Below are positions 1 through 5,539 of a stretch of 8,927 nt of DNA, one piece after another. This DNA comes from an uncultured Bacteroidota bacterium (GTDB lineage: Bacteria > Bacteroidota > Bacteroidia > B-17B0 > Aurantibacillaceae), in contig CAIXZI010000696.1 of assembly GCA_903923915.1 (NCBI GenBank), positions 1 to 8,927 of the forward strand, written 5' to 3'. The position numbers were made by a program, and so were the translations under genes. The notes under the pieces are model-generated. The model saw only the letters and a list, made by a program, of their open reading frames with translations. It searched no databases and had not been told where the DNA came from. The first letter of the stretch is position 1, and each line of letters begins with the position of its first letter.

Positions 1-973
1 CTTCTAAGGCTTTTTGTGTTGTGCCATATAAGTGTTGTTGCAATTGTGCTTGTTTAACTGAGTATTCGGAAATTTTATCTAACAAAGCAATACTTGCTTC
101 AACAGATTCTTTTTCTTTACCCGGAGTAGCTAATTTTAAAATTGGCTCGAAGCTTTTTCCAAACACGTTTTGTGCATGTTTGTACATATCAGTAAGTTTA
201 GCAAAATCGCCAGAAATTAACTGCGGATACTCTGCAGAAATGTTAGTGAACGTGCTTGCGTACTCTTTAGACAAGTTGTTTTGGTTAACAAAAAAGTCTT
301 GGATTTTTTTGATAGAAGCATCAAATACTTCTTTCATAGTTGCTTGCCCAGACATTGATTGAAACAATTGTTGCGTAATTTCTTTATAAGCATCAGGCTG
401 CATAAATTTTTTGAAATTATCAGCAGTAAAACTTCCGTTTTGAAAAGAAGCAAAAGCGGGTTGCCAAAACTCTTGTAGTTTCAACTGAATTTTATTTCCT
501 TCAAAAATATTTTTAAAAGCATCTGCGTTTAATGAACTTGGGATGTTTTTAGAAAACGTATCGTACGTAGAGTTTAAAGTACCCATCCAGGTATTGTAAA
601 TTTTAGTCCACGCTTGGTTAGCTTGACTATAATTAGTCATATAATCTGCCGGAGATTTACCAAAATTAGATACGCTACTGTATAAGCTTTGGTTAAAATC
701 AGTCATTTTTTTAACTTCAGCTAATTGTTGGTTATACCAGTTTTTAAAAAATTCTTCGGGTTTGTTGGTATCCATTTTAGAGTAATTAGCTTGCATGCCA
801 CTAAATGCGCCCATTTGTTTTTCCATCCACTCTTTGTAGATAGTTTGCCCTTCTGTAGCAATGTTTCCGCCCATTAAAGCAGATTGTATTTTTTTAGTAG
901 AATCTACCCAGCTGTTAATAGCTTCGGTTTGTGTTTCGATCATTTTATCGACAATCGGGTTGTTGGTCTTCAT
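1..973 (-). CDS. phaE: PhaE-like subunit of class III polyhydroxyalkanoate synthase (C-terminus beyond left edge)
   Basis: An open frame reads leftward from ATG at 973 without a stop to the window edge, giving 324 codons of an incomplete protein. PhaE is the non-catalytic partner of PhaC in class III PHA synthases, which polymerise hydroxyacyl-CoA at the surface of storage granules. The sequence is helical and rich in Q, K, N, F and W, with no signal peptide or membrane segment. Tryptophan-rich stretches lie near residues 22, 49, 79, 122-129 and 170. A 'TPGKEKE' segment at 283-289 and a final helix 'YSVKQAQLQQHLY' at 304-316 resemble the C-terminal part of PhaE/phasin-like proteins as I remember them. 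If correct, phaC should lie just to the left in the same direction. A promoter candidate sits upstream at 1014-1045. The alternative is a granule-associated phasin without synthase partnership. The assignment rests on recalled resemblance, not on a catalytic motif. Confidence 0.62.
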   Translation of the reverse strand, partial: MKTNNPIVDKMIETQTEAINSWVDSTKKIQSALMGGNIATEGQTIYKEWMEKQMGAFSGMQANYSKMDTNKPEEFFKNWYNQQLAEVKKMTDFNQSLYSSVSNFGKSPADYMTNYSQANQAWTKIYNTWMGTLNSTYDTFSKNIPSSLNADAFKNIFEGNKIQLKLQEFWQPAFASFQNGSFTADNFKKFMQPDAYKEITQQLFQSMSGQATMKEVFDASIKKIQDFFVNQNNLSKEYASTFTNISAEYPQLISGDFAKLTDMYKHAQNVFGKSFEPILKLATPGKEKESVEASIALLDKISEYSVKQAQLQQHLYGTTQKALE

Positions 974-1013
974 TTTTTTTGGTTTAATCGTTTATTTCTA
1001 ATATTTCGCACTG

Positions 1014-1045
1014 CAAAGGTCGTACATTTTACCTATACAAGTCAA
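1014..1045 (-). promoter_or_regulatory. Candidate Bacteroidota-type promoter of the PhaE-like gene
   Basis: Read on the minus strand, GACCTTTG (1021 to 1014) matches the -7 consensus TAnnTTTG except for its first base. Two TTG triplets lie upstream, at 1040-1038 (16-base spacing) and 1045-1043 (21-base spacing), and could serve as the -33 element. The start of transcription would fall near 1007-1009, leaving a leader of about 35 bases before the ATG at 973. Confidence 0.5.
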
Positions 1046-1098
1046 GTGTTTTTTAAATTATTATGGTTTATTTAACAGTATTAATGATTTGGTAACCT

Positions 1099-1124
1099 AA
1101 AAAGCCCTAAAATCAGGCTCTTTT
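1099..1124 (-). terminator. Weak intrinsic terminator overlapping the metallophosphoesterase stop codon
   Basis: On the minus strand AGCC and GGCT arms bracket a short AT-rich loop that contains the TGA stop at 1115-1113. An A-rich run precedes the stem and a T-run of five follows it. The stem is only about four to five base pairs, so termination strength is doubtful. It would separate the phosphoesterase transcript from the PhaE-like gene, which has its own promoter candidate. Confidence 0.4.
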
Positions 1125-1610
1125 GCCCAATTCGATAATTTCCATATTTTTAATATCGGCACCATCAATATTGAAGCGTAAAATCGTTTTTACCTGATGA
1201 AAGCCATGTATGCCGCAGGCTCCGGGGTTTAGATGCAGTAAGTTGTATTTTTTATCAAACATTATTTTAAGAATATGAGAATGCCCGCAAATAAAGAGGT
1301 TTGGTTTTTCTTGCTCGATAATTTTTTTGGCTTCGAGGTTGTATCTGTTGGGGTAGCCGCCAATATGGGTAATAAAAACCTTTACTTTTTCGCACATAAA
1401 AATATTGTTTTCGGGATAACGTATTCTGGCATCTTGCCCATCAATATTACCATACACAGCTTTTAAGGGCTTTAGTTTTTCAATTTCGGTACAAACTTTT
1501 ATATCGCCAATATCGCCGGCATGCCACACCTCATCTACGGTTTGGATGTATTTAAAAAGTTTTTCGTCTAAATAACTATGCGTATCTGATATGAGCAGTA
1601 TTTTTTGCAT
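1113..1610 (-). CDS. YfcE/MJ0936-type metallophosphoesterase (calcineurin-like phosphodiesterase)
   Basis: This is a 165-residue cytosolic phosphodiesterase of the small Metallophos_2 type, which uses a two-metal centre to cleave phosphodiesters; the physiological substrate is generally unknown. All metal-ligand motifs are present: SDTH at 8-11 (D9, H11), HAGDIGD at 30-36 (D33), GNID at 54-57 (N55), THIG at 81-84 (H82) and GHSH at 109-112 (H110, H112), followed by NPGA at 128-131. The length is typical of the family. The frame extends upstream to a GTG at 1640, but that segment lies within a structured intergenic repeat. The ATG at 1610 places the core strand 'MQKILLISDTH' at the N-terminus as usual, so I chose it. 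The gene lies downstream of the desaturase in the same direction, with the repeat between them. The family assignment is firm; the biological role is not known from the sequence. Confidence 0.93.
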   Translation of the reverse strand: MQKILLISDTHSYLDEKLFKYIQTVDEVWHAGDIGDIKVCTEIEKLKPLKAVYGNIDGQDARIRYPENNIFMCEKVKVFITHIGGYPNRYNLEAKKIIEQEKPNLFICGHSHILKIMFDKKYNLLHLNPGACGIHGFHQVKTILRFNIDGADIKNMEIIELGKRA

Positions 1611-1623
1611 GAGGTATTTTGTT

Positions 1624-1712
1624 TGCGTTAGGGATGGCACCGAAAATCCTTTGCTGTAATCGGCAAAGATTGAAGGGTACAGCTCGCCCGCTTGTAATAA
1701 AGCGGAACGCCC
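1624..1712 (-). repeat. Structured intergenic element: closing stem with two hairpins, candidate dispersed Bacteroidota repeat
   Basis: On the minus strand the element begins GGGCGTT and ends CCCTAACGC. The ends pair through GCGTT (1710-1706) and AACGC (1629-1625). Inside are two hairpins. The first is CCGCTT/AAGCGG (1705-1700 with 1693-1688, loop of six). The second is ATCTTTGC/GCAAAGGAT (1670-1663 with 1654-1646), an eight-pair stem with one bulged G. Together they form a three-way junction. The layout 'GGGCGTT, hairpin, GCT..C..TTCAATC, hairpin, GGATTTTCGG, ATCCCTAACGC' matches my recollection of an intergenic repeat seen in many Flavobacteria and Chitinophaga-like genomes; I cannot verify this here. 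It fills nearly all of the gap between the desaturase stop (1738) and the phosphoesterase ATG (1610), ending 14 bases before that ATG. It could be a mobile repeat, a leader RNA structure or a processing site. Confidence 0.65.
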
Positions 1713-1737
1713 AAAGAGTTAGAACATTCTATTAAAT

Positions 1738-2469
1738 CTAAGGTTCTTTACGTAATTTAATGATACGAAGAAAAGTAAGCACTTTTATTATTTGATAGCT
1801 TGGATCTATTTCAAACTTTTTTTGCGCAAAATTTATGCTGTTTGGTTTTTTGTGGTGATTGTTTTGCATTAATTCGCCCATTAAAAAAATATCTATAGGT
1901 AATGAGTTTTTGCTATGATCATCGTTATCGTAATTGCTGTAACCATATTTATGGCCACACCAGTTAACAATTGCACCATGTATGGGCCCCATAAAAAAAT
2001 GAATGGGCAATAATAAAAACATCCACCAAGCTGTAGCAAATTTTACATAAAACAATACATATAAGGCGCCAAACAAAATGCGTACAATCCACATATCACC
2101 TATTTTATCTAAAGCCGGCCATTCAGGGTAATTACCTCTAAATGCTTTTTCGGGTTCAACTTTATGATTAGCGTAATTTGAATAAATTTCTTTTGTATGC
2201 ATGGTCATTTGCCAAACATCTCTAAAAAAATGTGGCGAGTGTGGGTCTTTTTCGGTATCGCTATAAGCATGGTGCATACGATGCAAAATAGCATATGCTC
2301 TTGGATTTAGAAACGAAGAACCTTGTGAGATAAAAGTTAGAAAGTAAAAAAACTTTTCCCAAAACGGACTTGTAGTAAACATTTTATGAGCGCCGTAACG
2401 GTGCAAAAAAAATGTTTGACAAAATAGAGATAGAAACCAATGAGCAAGAAAAAAATATAAAATAATCAT
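1738..2469 (-). CDS. Membrane-bound fatty acid (acyl-CoA/acyl-lipid) desaturase
   Basis: A 243-residue integral membrane di-iron desaturase, expected to introduce a cis double bond into saturated acyl chains and so adjust membrane fluidity. The histidine boxes are visible: HRYGAH at 23-28 (HxxxxH), HRMHH at 63-67 (HxxHH) and NNHH at 203-206 (the terminal HxxHH/NxxHH box). Further conserved histidines are H173 in the GHKYG segment and H185 in DDHSKNSLP. Hydrophobic segments lie at about 2-20, 38-52, 126-142 and 147-168, as expected for the family. It is shorter than eukaryotic stearoyl-CoA desaturases but normal for bacterial forms without a cytochrome b5 domain. The ATG at 2469 is used; a strong Bacteroidota promoter lies just upstream at 2494-2524, giving the gene its own transcription start. 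Regiospecificity (delta-9 or other) cannot be read from the sequence. Confidence 0.92.
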   Translation of the reverse strand: MIILYFFLAHWFLSLFCQTFFLHRYGAHKMFTTSPFWEKFFYFLTFISQGSSFLNPRAYAILHRMHHAYSDTEKDPHSPHFFRDVWQMTMHTKEIYSNYANHKVEPEKAFRGNYPEWPALDKIGDMWIVRILFGALYVLFYVKFATAWWMFLLLPIHFFMGPIHGAIVNWCGHKYGYSNYDNDDHSKNSLPIDIFLMGELMQNNHHKKPNSINFAQKKFEIDPSYQIIKVLTFLRIIKLRKEP

Positions 2470-2493
2470 TTAATGGTGCGGATTTAGCGCTTG

Positions 2494-2524
2494 CAAAGTT
2501 AATTGTTAGATTGAGAGAAAACAA
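2494..2524 (-). promoter_or_regulatory. Bacteroidota-type promoter of the desaturase gene
   Basis: On the minus strand TAACTTTG (2501-2494) is a full match to the -7 consensus TAnnTTTG. A TTG at 2524-2522 lies exactly 20 bases upstream, in the -33 position. Transcription should start near 2488, giving a leader of about 20 bases before the ATG at 2469. This is the best-formed promoter in the window. Confidence 0.7.
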
Positions 2525-2568
2525 CTAAAATTATTGGTCATGCCTACCACTTTAATGGTGTTTTATGG

Positions 2569-3927
2569 CTAATGTGCCAGTTCGTTCGACAGTTTTACGA
2601 AATCAACCCCATCAAAGTTGCCGGAAGTCATCATTAAAAGGTTTTTATTTTTCCAGCTAATGGCTTTTAAGTAATCTGTTACTTGTTTCGATTCGGTAAA
2701 TACTTTTAATTTTTCATCTCTAAAGGCTTGTTTTACTTGCTCGATAGTAATTGGTTTTAACTTTTTATGTTCTATGGTATGCAGGTTAAAATAAACAATA
2801 GCATCATCGGCATCATGCATGCAATCTTTATATTCTTTTAAGAAATTTTCATTTAAACTACTAAACGTGTGTAACTCCATGCAAGCAATTAAATGTCGGC
2901 TTGGGTATTGCTGTTTCATTGCTTCTATCGTGGCTTTTAGCTTAGATGGAGAATGTGCAAAATCTTTGTAAACAGCAAAATCGGTGGTAATTTTTACTTG
3001 TTCTAAACGTTTAGCTGCGCCGGTAAAGCTTTGTATAGCTTCGTAAAAAATTTCATCACTTATTCCTAGTTTTTCGCAAACCAAACGCGCGCCTTCTAAG
3101 TTCATTAGATTATGATCGCCAAATATTTTAAGTGGAATTTTTTTATTGTTGTGAACCAAATACGTCATTCCGTTTTCTATAGTGTGTTGCGGAACCGCAT
3201 ACGCTGTTTTACTAATTGGAGCTTCGGTTGTTTCTACTAAGGTTTTTAGTTCAGCGTCAGCAGCACAGTACATCAAACTTCCGTTGGGTTCAATTAGATG
3301 AATAAATTTTTCAAACTGATCTACATAATTTTTATACGTTGGGAAAACATTAATATGATCCCAGGCAATACCACTTATAATGGCAATATTTGGTTTGTAT
3401 AAATGAAATTTTGGTCGCTTATCAATTGGCGAAGCCAAATATTCATCTCCTTCAAAAACCGCTATGGGAGCTTCTTTGGTGAGTTTTACCATAGTATCAA
3501 AGCCTTGTAGTTGCGCACCAACCAAATAATCAAAATCTTTGCCGGCATGTTTTAATACATGCAAAATCATAGAAGTTATAGTTGTTTTACCATGACTGCC
3601 ACCAACTACCACACGTATTTTGTCTTTAGTTTGCTCGTACATATATTCGGGGTACGAAAATATTTTCAAGCCTAATTCTTGTGCACGTAAAAGTTCCGGA
3701 TTATCAATGCGAGCGTGCATACCTAAAATAACGGCATCATAATCTTTATCTAATTTCTCAGGAAACCAACCCATTTGTTCTGGCAATAAACCCTGTTTTT
3801 GCAAACGACTACGAGATGGTTCATTAATCTCATCATCAGAACCTGTAACGATGTAACCTTTATTTTTCATGGCTAGCGCCATGTTGTGCATCACGCTTCC
3901 GCCTATAGCAATTAAATGGATTTTCAT
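2569..3927 (-). CDS. mpl: UDP-N-acetylmuramate:L-alanyl-gamma-D-glutamyl-meso-diaminopimelate ligase (Mpl), Mur ligase family
   Basis: A 452-residue cytosolic Mur ligase. Mpl attaches recovered murein tripeptide to UDP-MurNAc at the cost of ATP, returning wall fragments to peptidoglycan synthesis. Three domains are visible. The N-terminal UDP-binding fold has 'IHLIAIGGSVM' at 3-13. The central ATPase has the P-loop GGSHGKTT at 109-116, EGDEY at 159-163 and D190-H191. The C-terminal domain has GDHN at 270-273, RLE at 307-309, DFAHSPSKL at 322-330 and TSGNFDG at 434-440. The 'GDEYLASPIDKRPKFHLYKP' segment at 160-179 is characteristic of Mpl rather than MurC. The length agrees with Mpl. It is divergent from the RluE-like gene, and no convincing -7 element was found in its own upstream region. 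MurC is the main alternative, but the 'DKRPKF' region and the shortened C-terminal domain favour Mpl. Confidence 0.88.
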   Translation of the reverse strand: MKIHLIAIGGSVMHNMALAMKNKGYIVTGSDDEINEPSRSRLQKQGLLPEQMGWFPEKLDKDYDAVILGMHARIDNPELLRAQELGLKIFSYPEYMYEQTKDKIRVVVGGSHGKTTITSMILHVLKHAGKDFDYLVGAQLQGFDTMVKLTKEAPIAVFEGDEYLASPIDKRPKFHLYKPNIAIISGIAWDHINVFPTYKNYVDQFEKFIHLIEPNGSLMYCAADAELKTLVETTEAPISKTAYAVPQHTIENGMTYLVHNNKKIPLKIFGDHNLMNLEGARLVCEKLGISDEIFYEAIQSFTGAAKRLEQVKITTDFAVYKDFAHSPSKLKATIEAMKQQYPSRHLIACMELHTFSSLNENFLKEYKDCMHDADDAIVYFNLHTIEHKKLKPITIEQVKQAFRDEKLKVFTESKQVTDYLKAISWKNKNLLMMTSGNFDGVDFVKLSNELAH

Positions 3928-4042
3928 ATGTTGATGTTATTGTTTTAATGTCATATGGTATAACCTTATTTTACCCTTAATTTGAATAGATGAAACAAGG
4001 CTATTTCATACCTCTAAGTAACCCCTAAATAAAAAACAATTT

Positions 4043-4055
4043 ATGCAAGGTGCAT
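4043..4055. promoter_or_regulatory. Small perfect palindrome upstream of the RluE-like gene, possible operator
   Basis: ATGCA and TGCAT arms of five bases flank a three-base centre. The palindrome lies 14 bases upstream of the -7 element at 4070-4077, near where the -33 contact would be. It is short and could be chance; no regulator is encoded next to it. Confidence 0.25.
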
Positions 4056-4069
4056 CTTAATTATTCACA

Positions 4070-4077
4070 TATTTTTG
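4070..4077 (+). promoter_or_regulatory. -7 element of the RluE-like gene, implying a nearly leaderless transcript
   Basis: TATTTTTG is a full match to TAnnTTTG. The proposed start codon ATG at 4084 begins only seven bases after the element's last base, so transcription would begin at or within a few bases of the start codon. No clear TTG is found at the -33 position. The T-rich composition makes a chance match possible. Confidence 0.4.
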
Positions 4078-4083
4078 TTGACG

Positions 4084-4686
4084 ATGTTTAGATACTTTAT
4101 TATTTACAAGCCTTACAAAATGTTGTCGCAGTTTGTGCGCATACCCAAGAAAAAAGTTTTAGGCGATTTAAATTATAATTTCCCGGAAGGAACAAATGCC
4201 CTTGGCAGATTAGATGAAAATAGTGAAGGCTTACTAATTTTAAGCACTGACAAACAACTAACAGGCTTATTACTAAAACCGGAAAATCTGCATCAGCGTG
4301 TGTATTGGGTGCAGGTGCATGGAGTGGTAAAACAGGAAACATTAAAATTATTAGAAGAAGGCATTACTATTAGAATGCATAAGGAAGATTATTTTACCAA
4401 ACCTTGCAAGGCCAGAATTATAGATACTCCAAGCAATTTGGCGCTGCGTGGACATCCGGTAAGTGAAGATAAAACTACCACCTGGCTTGAATTAATTTTA
4501 ATTGAAGGCAAATTTCATCAAATACGTAAAATGACTGCCGCTGTGGGGCATCAAACTATGCGCTTAATTAGAACAGCAATTGAGGATGTTTTAATAGAAG
4601 ATATGAAACCGGGTGAGGTAAGAGAATTATTGCGAGAAGAAATTTATGAGAAATTAAAAATTGAAATGCCGAAAGTAAATTCTTAA
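4084..4686 (+). CDS. rluE: RluE-like 23S rRNA pseudouridine synthase (RsuA/RluB/E/F family, no S4 domain)
   Basis: A 200-residue pseudouridine synthase. RluE of E. coli isomerises U2457 of 23S rRNA near the peptidyl transferase centre. The N-terminal 'FIIYKPYKMLSQF' at 5-17 matches the family's KPy..lsqf segment. The catalytic motif is GRLDENSEGL at 41-50, with D44 as nucleophile. The family's 'EGKFHQIRKMTAAVGHQTMRLIR' block follows at 141-163. There is no N-terminal S4 RNA-binding domain, which distinguishes RluE from RsuA, RluB and RluF, and the length is close to that of RluE. The frame extends back to TTG at 4075, but the ATG at 4084 is preferred because the TTG overlaps the -7 promoter element. 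The gene converges on the sugar kinase, and the two stop codons overlap. The family is certain; the exact target nucleotide is inferred. Confidence 0.9.
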   Translation: MFRYFIIYKPYKMLSQFVRIPKKKVLGDLNYNFPEGTNALGRLDENSEGLLILSTDKQLTGLLLKPENLHQRVYWVQVHGVVKQETLKLLEEGITIRMHKEDYFTKPCKARIIDTPSNLALRGHPVSEDKTTTWLELILIEGKFHQIRKMTAAVGHQTMRLIRTAIEDVLIEDMKPGEVRELLREEIYEKLKIEMPKVNS

Positions 4687-5537
4687 TTACCCTCTAAATG
4701 GTATTTCACCAAACCCTCCATTGGCGATTGCAAGATGATGCCATGCTGTAAGCCACGTTCACTCATTACTTCATACAACTGCTTTTGAAAATGAAAAGCA
4801 ACTGAGCCCACAAAACTAATTTTCACTTCTTTATGTAAACTGTATTTTTCTACCTGATGAATAAAAAATTCAGTGAAACATTTTTTTACTAAATCCTTTA
4901 CAAAATCATGTTGGATATGATTACCCATGATTTTTGTGTACGAAGCCAGAAACCTTTGCGGCATTGGTTTTTTATACACGTTTTCTAAAATATATTCTTT
5001 GTTGAAATCGGGTAATGAAGAAAATATTGCTTCCAATTCTTTCGGAAGAGTGCCATCAAAATAATTTTGCAAAAGGGTTTTTCCAAGGTGTGCACCACTT
5101 CCATGATCGCCAAAAAAATAACCTAAGGATAAAAGATTTTCATTAATTTCTTTTCCATCAAAATAACAGCTGTTGCTGCCGGTACCTAAAATACAAGCAA
5201 TACCTGGCTTATCGCCACAAAGTGCGAGGGCACTTGCCAATAAATCATGATTGATGGTAATAGTTGCTTCTGAAAAAATAGATTGTAAAGCAGTTGCAAC
5301 AGCTTGCTTTTTTTCTTCGGTAGAACAACCAGTTCCGTAATAAAAAACTTGTAGCGCTTTGTTTTTTTGTTCTTGCAGAATTTCTTTACCAAGTTCTTCA
5401 AGCATTATGCCTGTTATAGTTTCAGCATTTTGAAACGAGGGACTAAAGCCTTGTGTATGGCTTTCGGCAACTTGTTTTTTATCAACTAATAAAACCCAGG
5501 TTGTTTTTGTGCTTCCGCTATCAGCAAGTAAAATCAT
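4683..5537 (-). CDS. BadF/BadG/BcrA/BcrD-type sugar kinase, likely GlcNAc/MurNAc kinase
   Basis: A 284-residue kinase of the ASKHA fold, predicted to phosphorylate an amino sugar with ATP in the cytosol. The phosphate-1 motif DSGSTKTTW is at 6-14, a candidate catalytic Asp at D98 in NHDLL, the phosphate-2 motif ILGTGSNS at 116-123, GDHGSGAHLG at 143-152, the adenosine-motif-like FVGSVAF at 242-248 and the terminal 'SPMEGLVKY' at 271-279. Characterised relatives include human NAGK and the clostridial MurNAc/GlcNAc kinase MurK; substrate preference cannot be told by eye. The ATG at 5537 lies two bases after the aspS stop, so it is cotranscribed with aspS and yfiT/bstA. Mpl nearby also serves wall recycling, which favours a MurNAc or GlcNAc substrate. 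Its stop overlaps that of the converging RluE-like gene, with no room for a terminator between them. Confidence 0.85.
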   Translation of the reverse strand: MILLADSGSTKTTWVLLVDKKQVAESHTQGFSPSFQNAETITGIMLEELGKEILQEQKNKALQVFYYGTGCSTEEKKQAVATALQSIFSEATITINHDLLASALALCGDKPGIACILGTGSNSCYFDGKEINENLLSLGYFFGDHGSGAHLGKTLLQNYFDGTLPKELEAIFSSLPDFNKEYILENVYKKPMPQRFLASYTKIMGNHIQHDFVKDLVKKCFTEFFIHQVEKYSLHKEVKISFVGSVAFHFQKQLYEVMSERGLQHGIILQSPMEGLVKYHLEGN

Positions 5538-5539
5538 GT

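Noticed and set aside
21..1075. Plus-strand open frames at 21-362 and 884-1075
   Set aside because: The first lies inside, and the second overlaps the start of, the long minus-strand PhaE-like frame. Both have unlikely composition (many Cys, Phe and Leu) and no recognisable motifs.
1275..1466. Plus-strand open frame inside the phosphoesterase
   Set aside because: Antisense to a gene with every family motif intact; no independent support.
1611..1640. GTG start adding ten residues to the phosphoesterase
   Set aside because: The extra codons lie mostly within the structured repeat, and homologues begin directly with the beta strand leading to SDTH.
2530..2568. Terminator after mpl
   Set aside because: Only a four-pair ACCA/TGGT stem with no T-run directly after it.
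3925..3957. Two CATATG palindromes 27 bases apart upstream of mpl as an operator pair
   Set aside because: Six-base AT-rich palindromes are common in this composition, and one includes the mpl start codon itself.
3928..4083. Promoter for mpl in the divergent region
   Set aside because: The best minus-strand candidate, TAGCCTTG (4003-3996), has one mismatch and no TTG at the right distance, so I did not list it.
4100..4342. Minus-strand open frame inside the RluE-like gene
   Set aside because: Antisense to the catalytic region of a well-recognised gene; no motif or promoter.
5186..5401. Minus-strand open frame in another phase of the kinase
   Set aside because: Same strand but shifted frame within an intact kinase; Lys/Leu-rich low-complexity translation.
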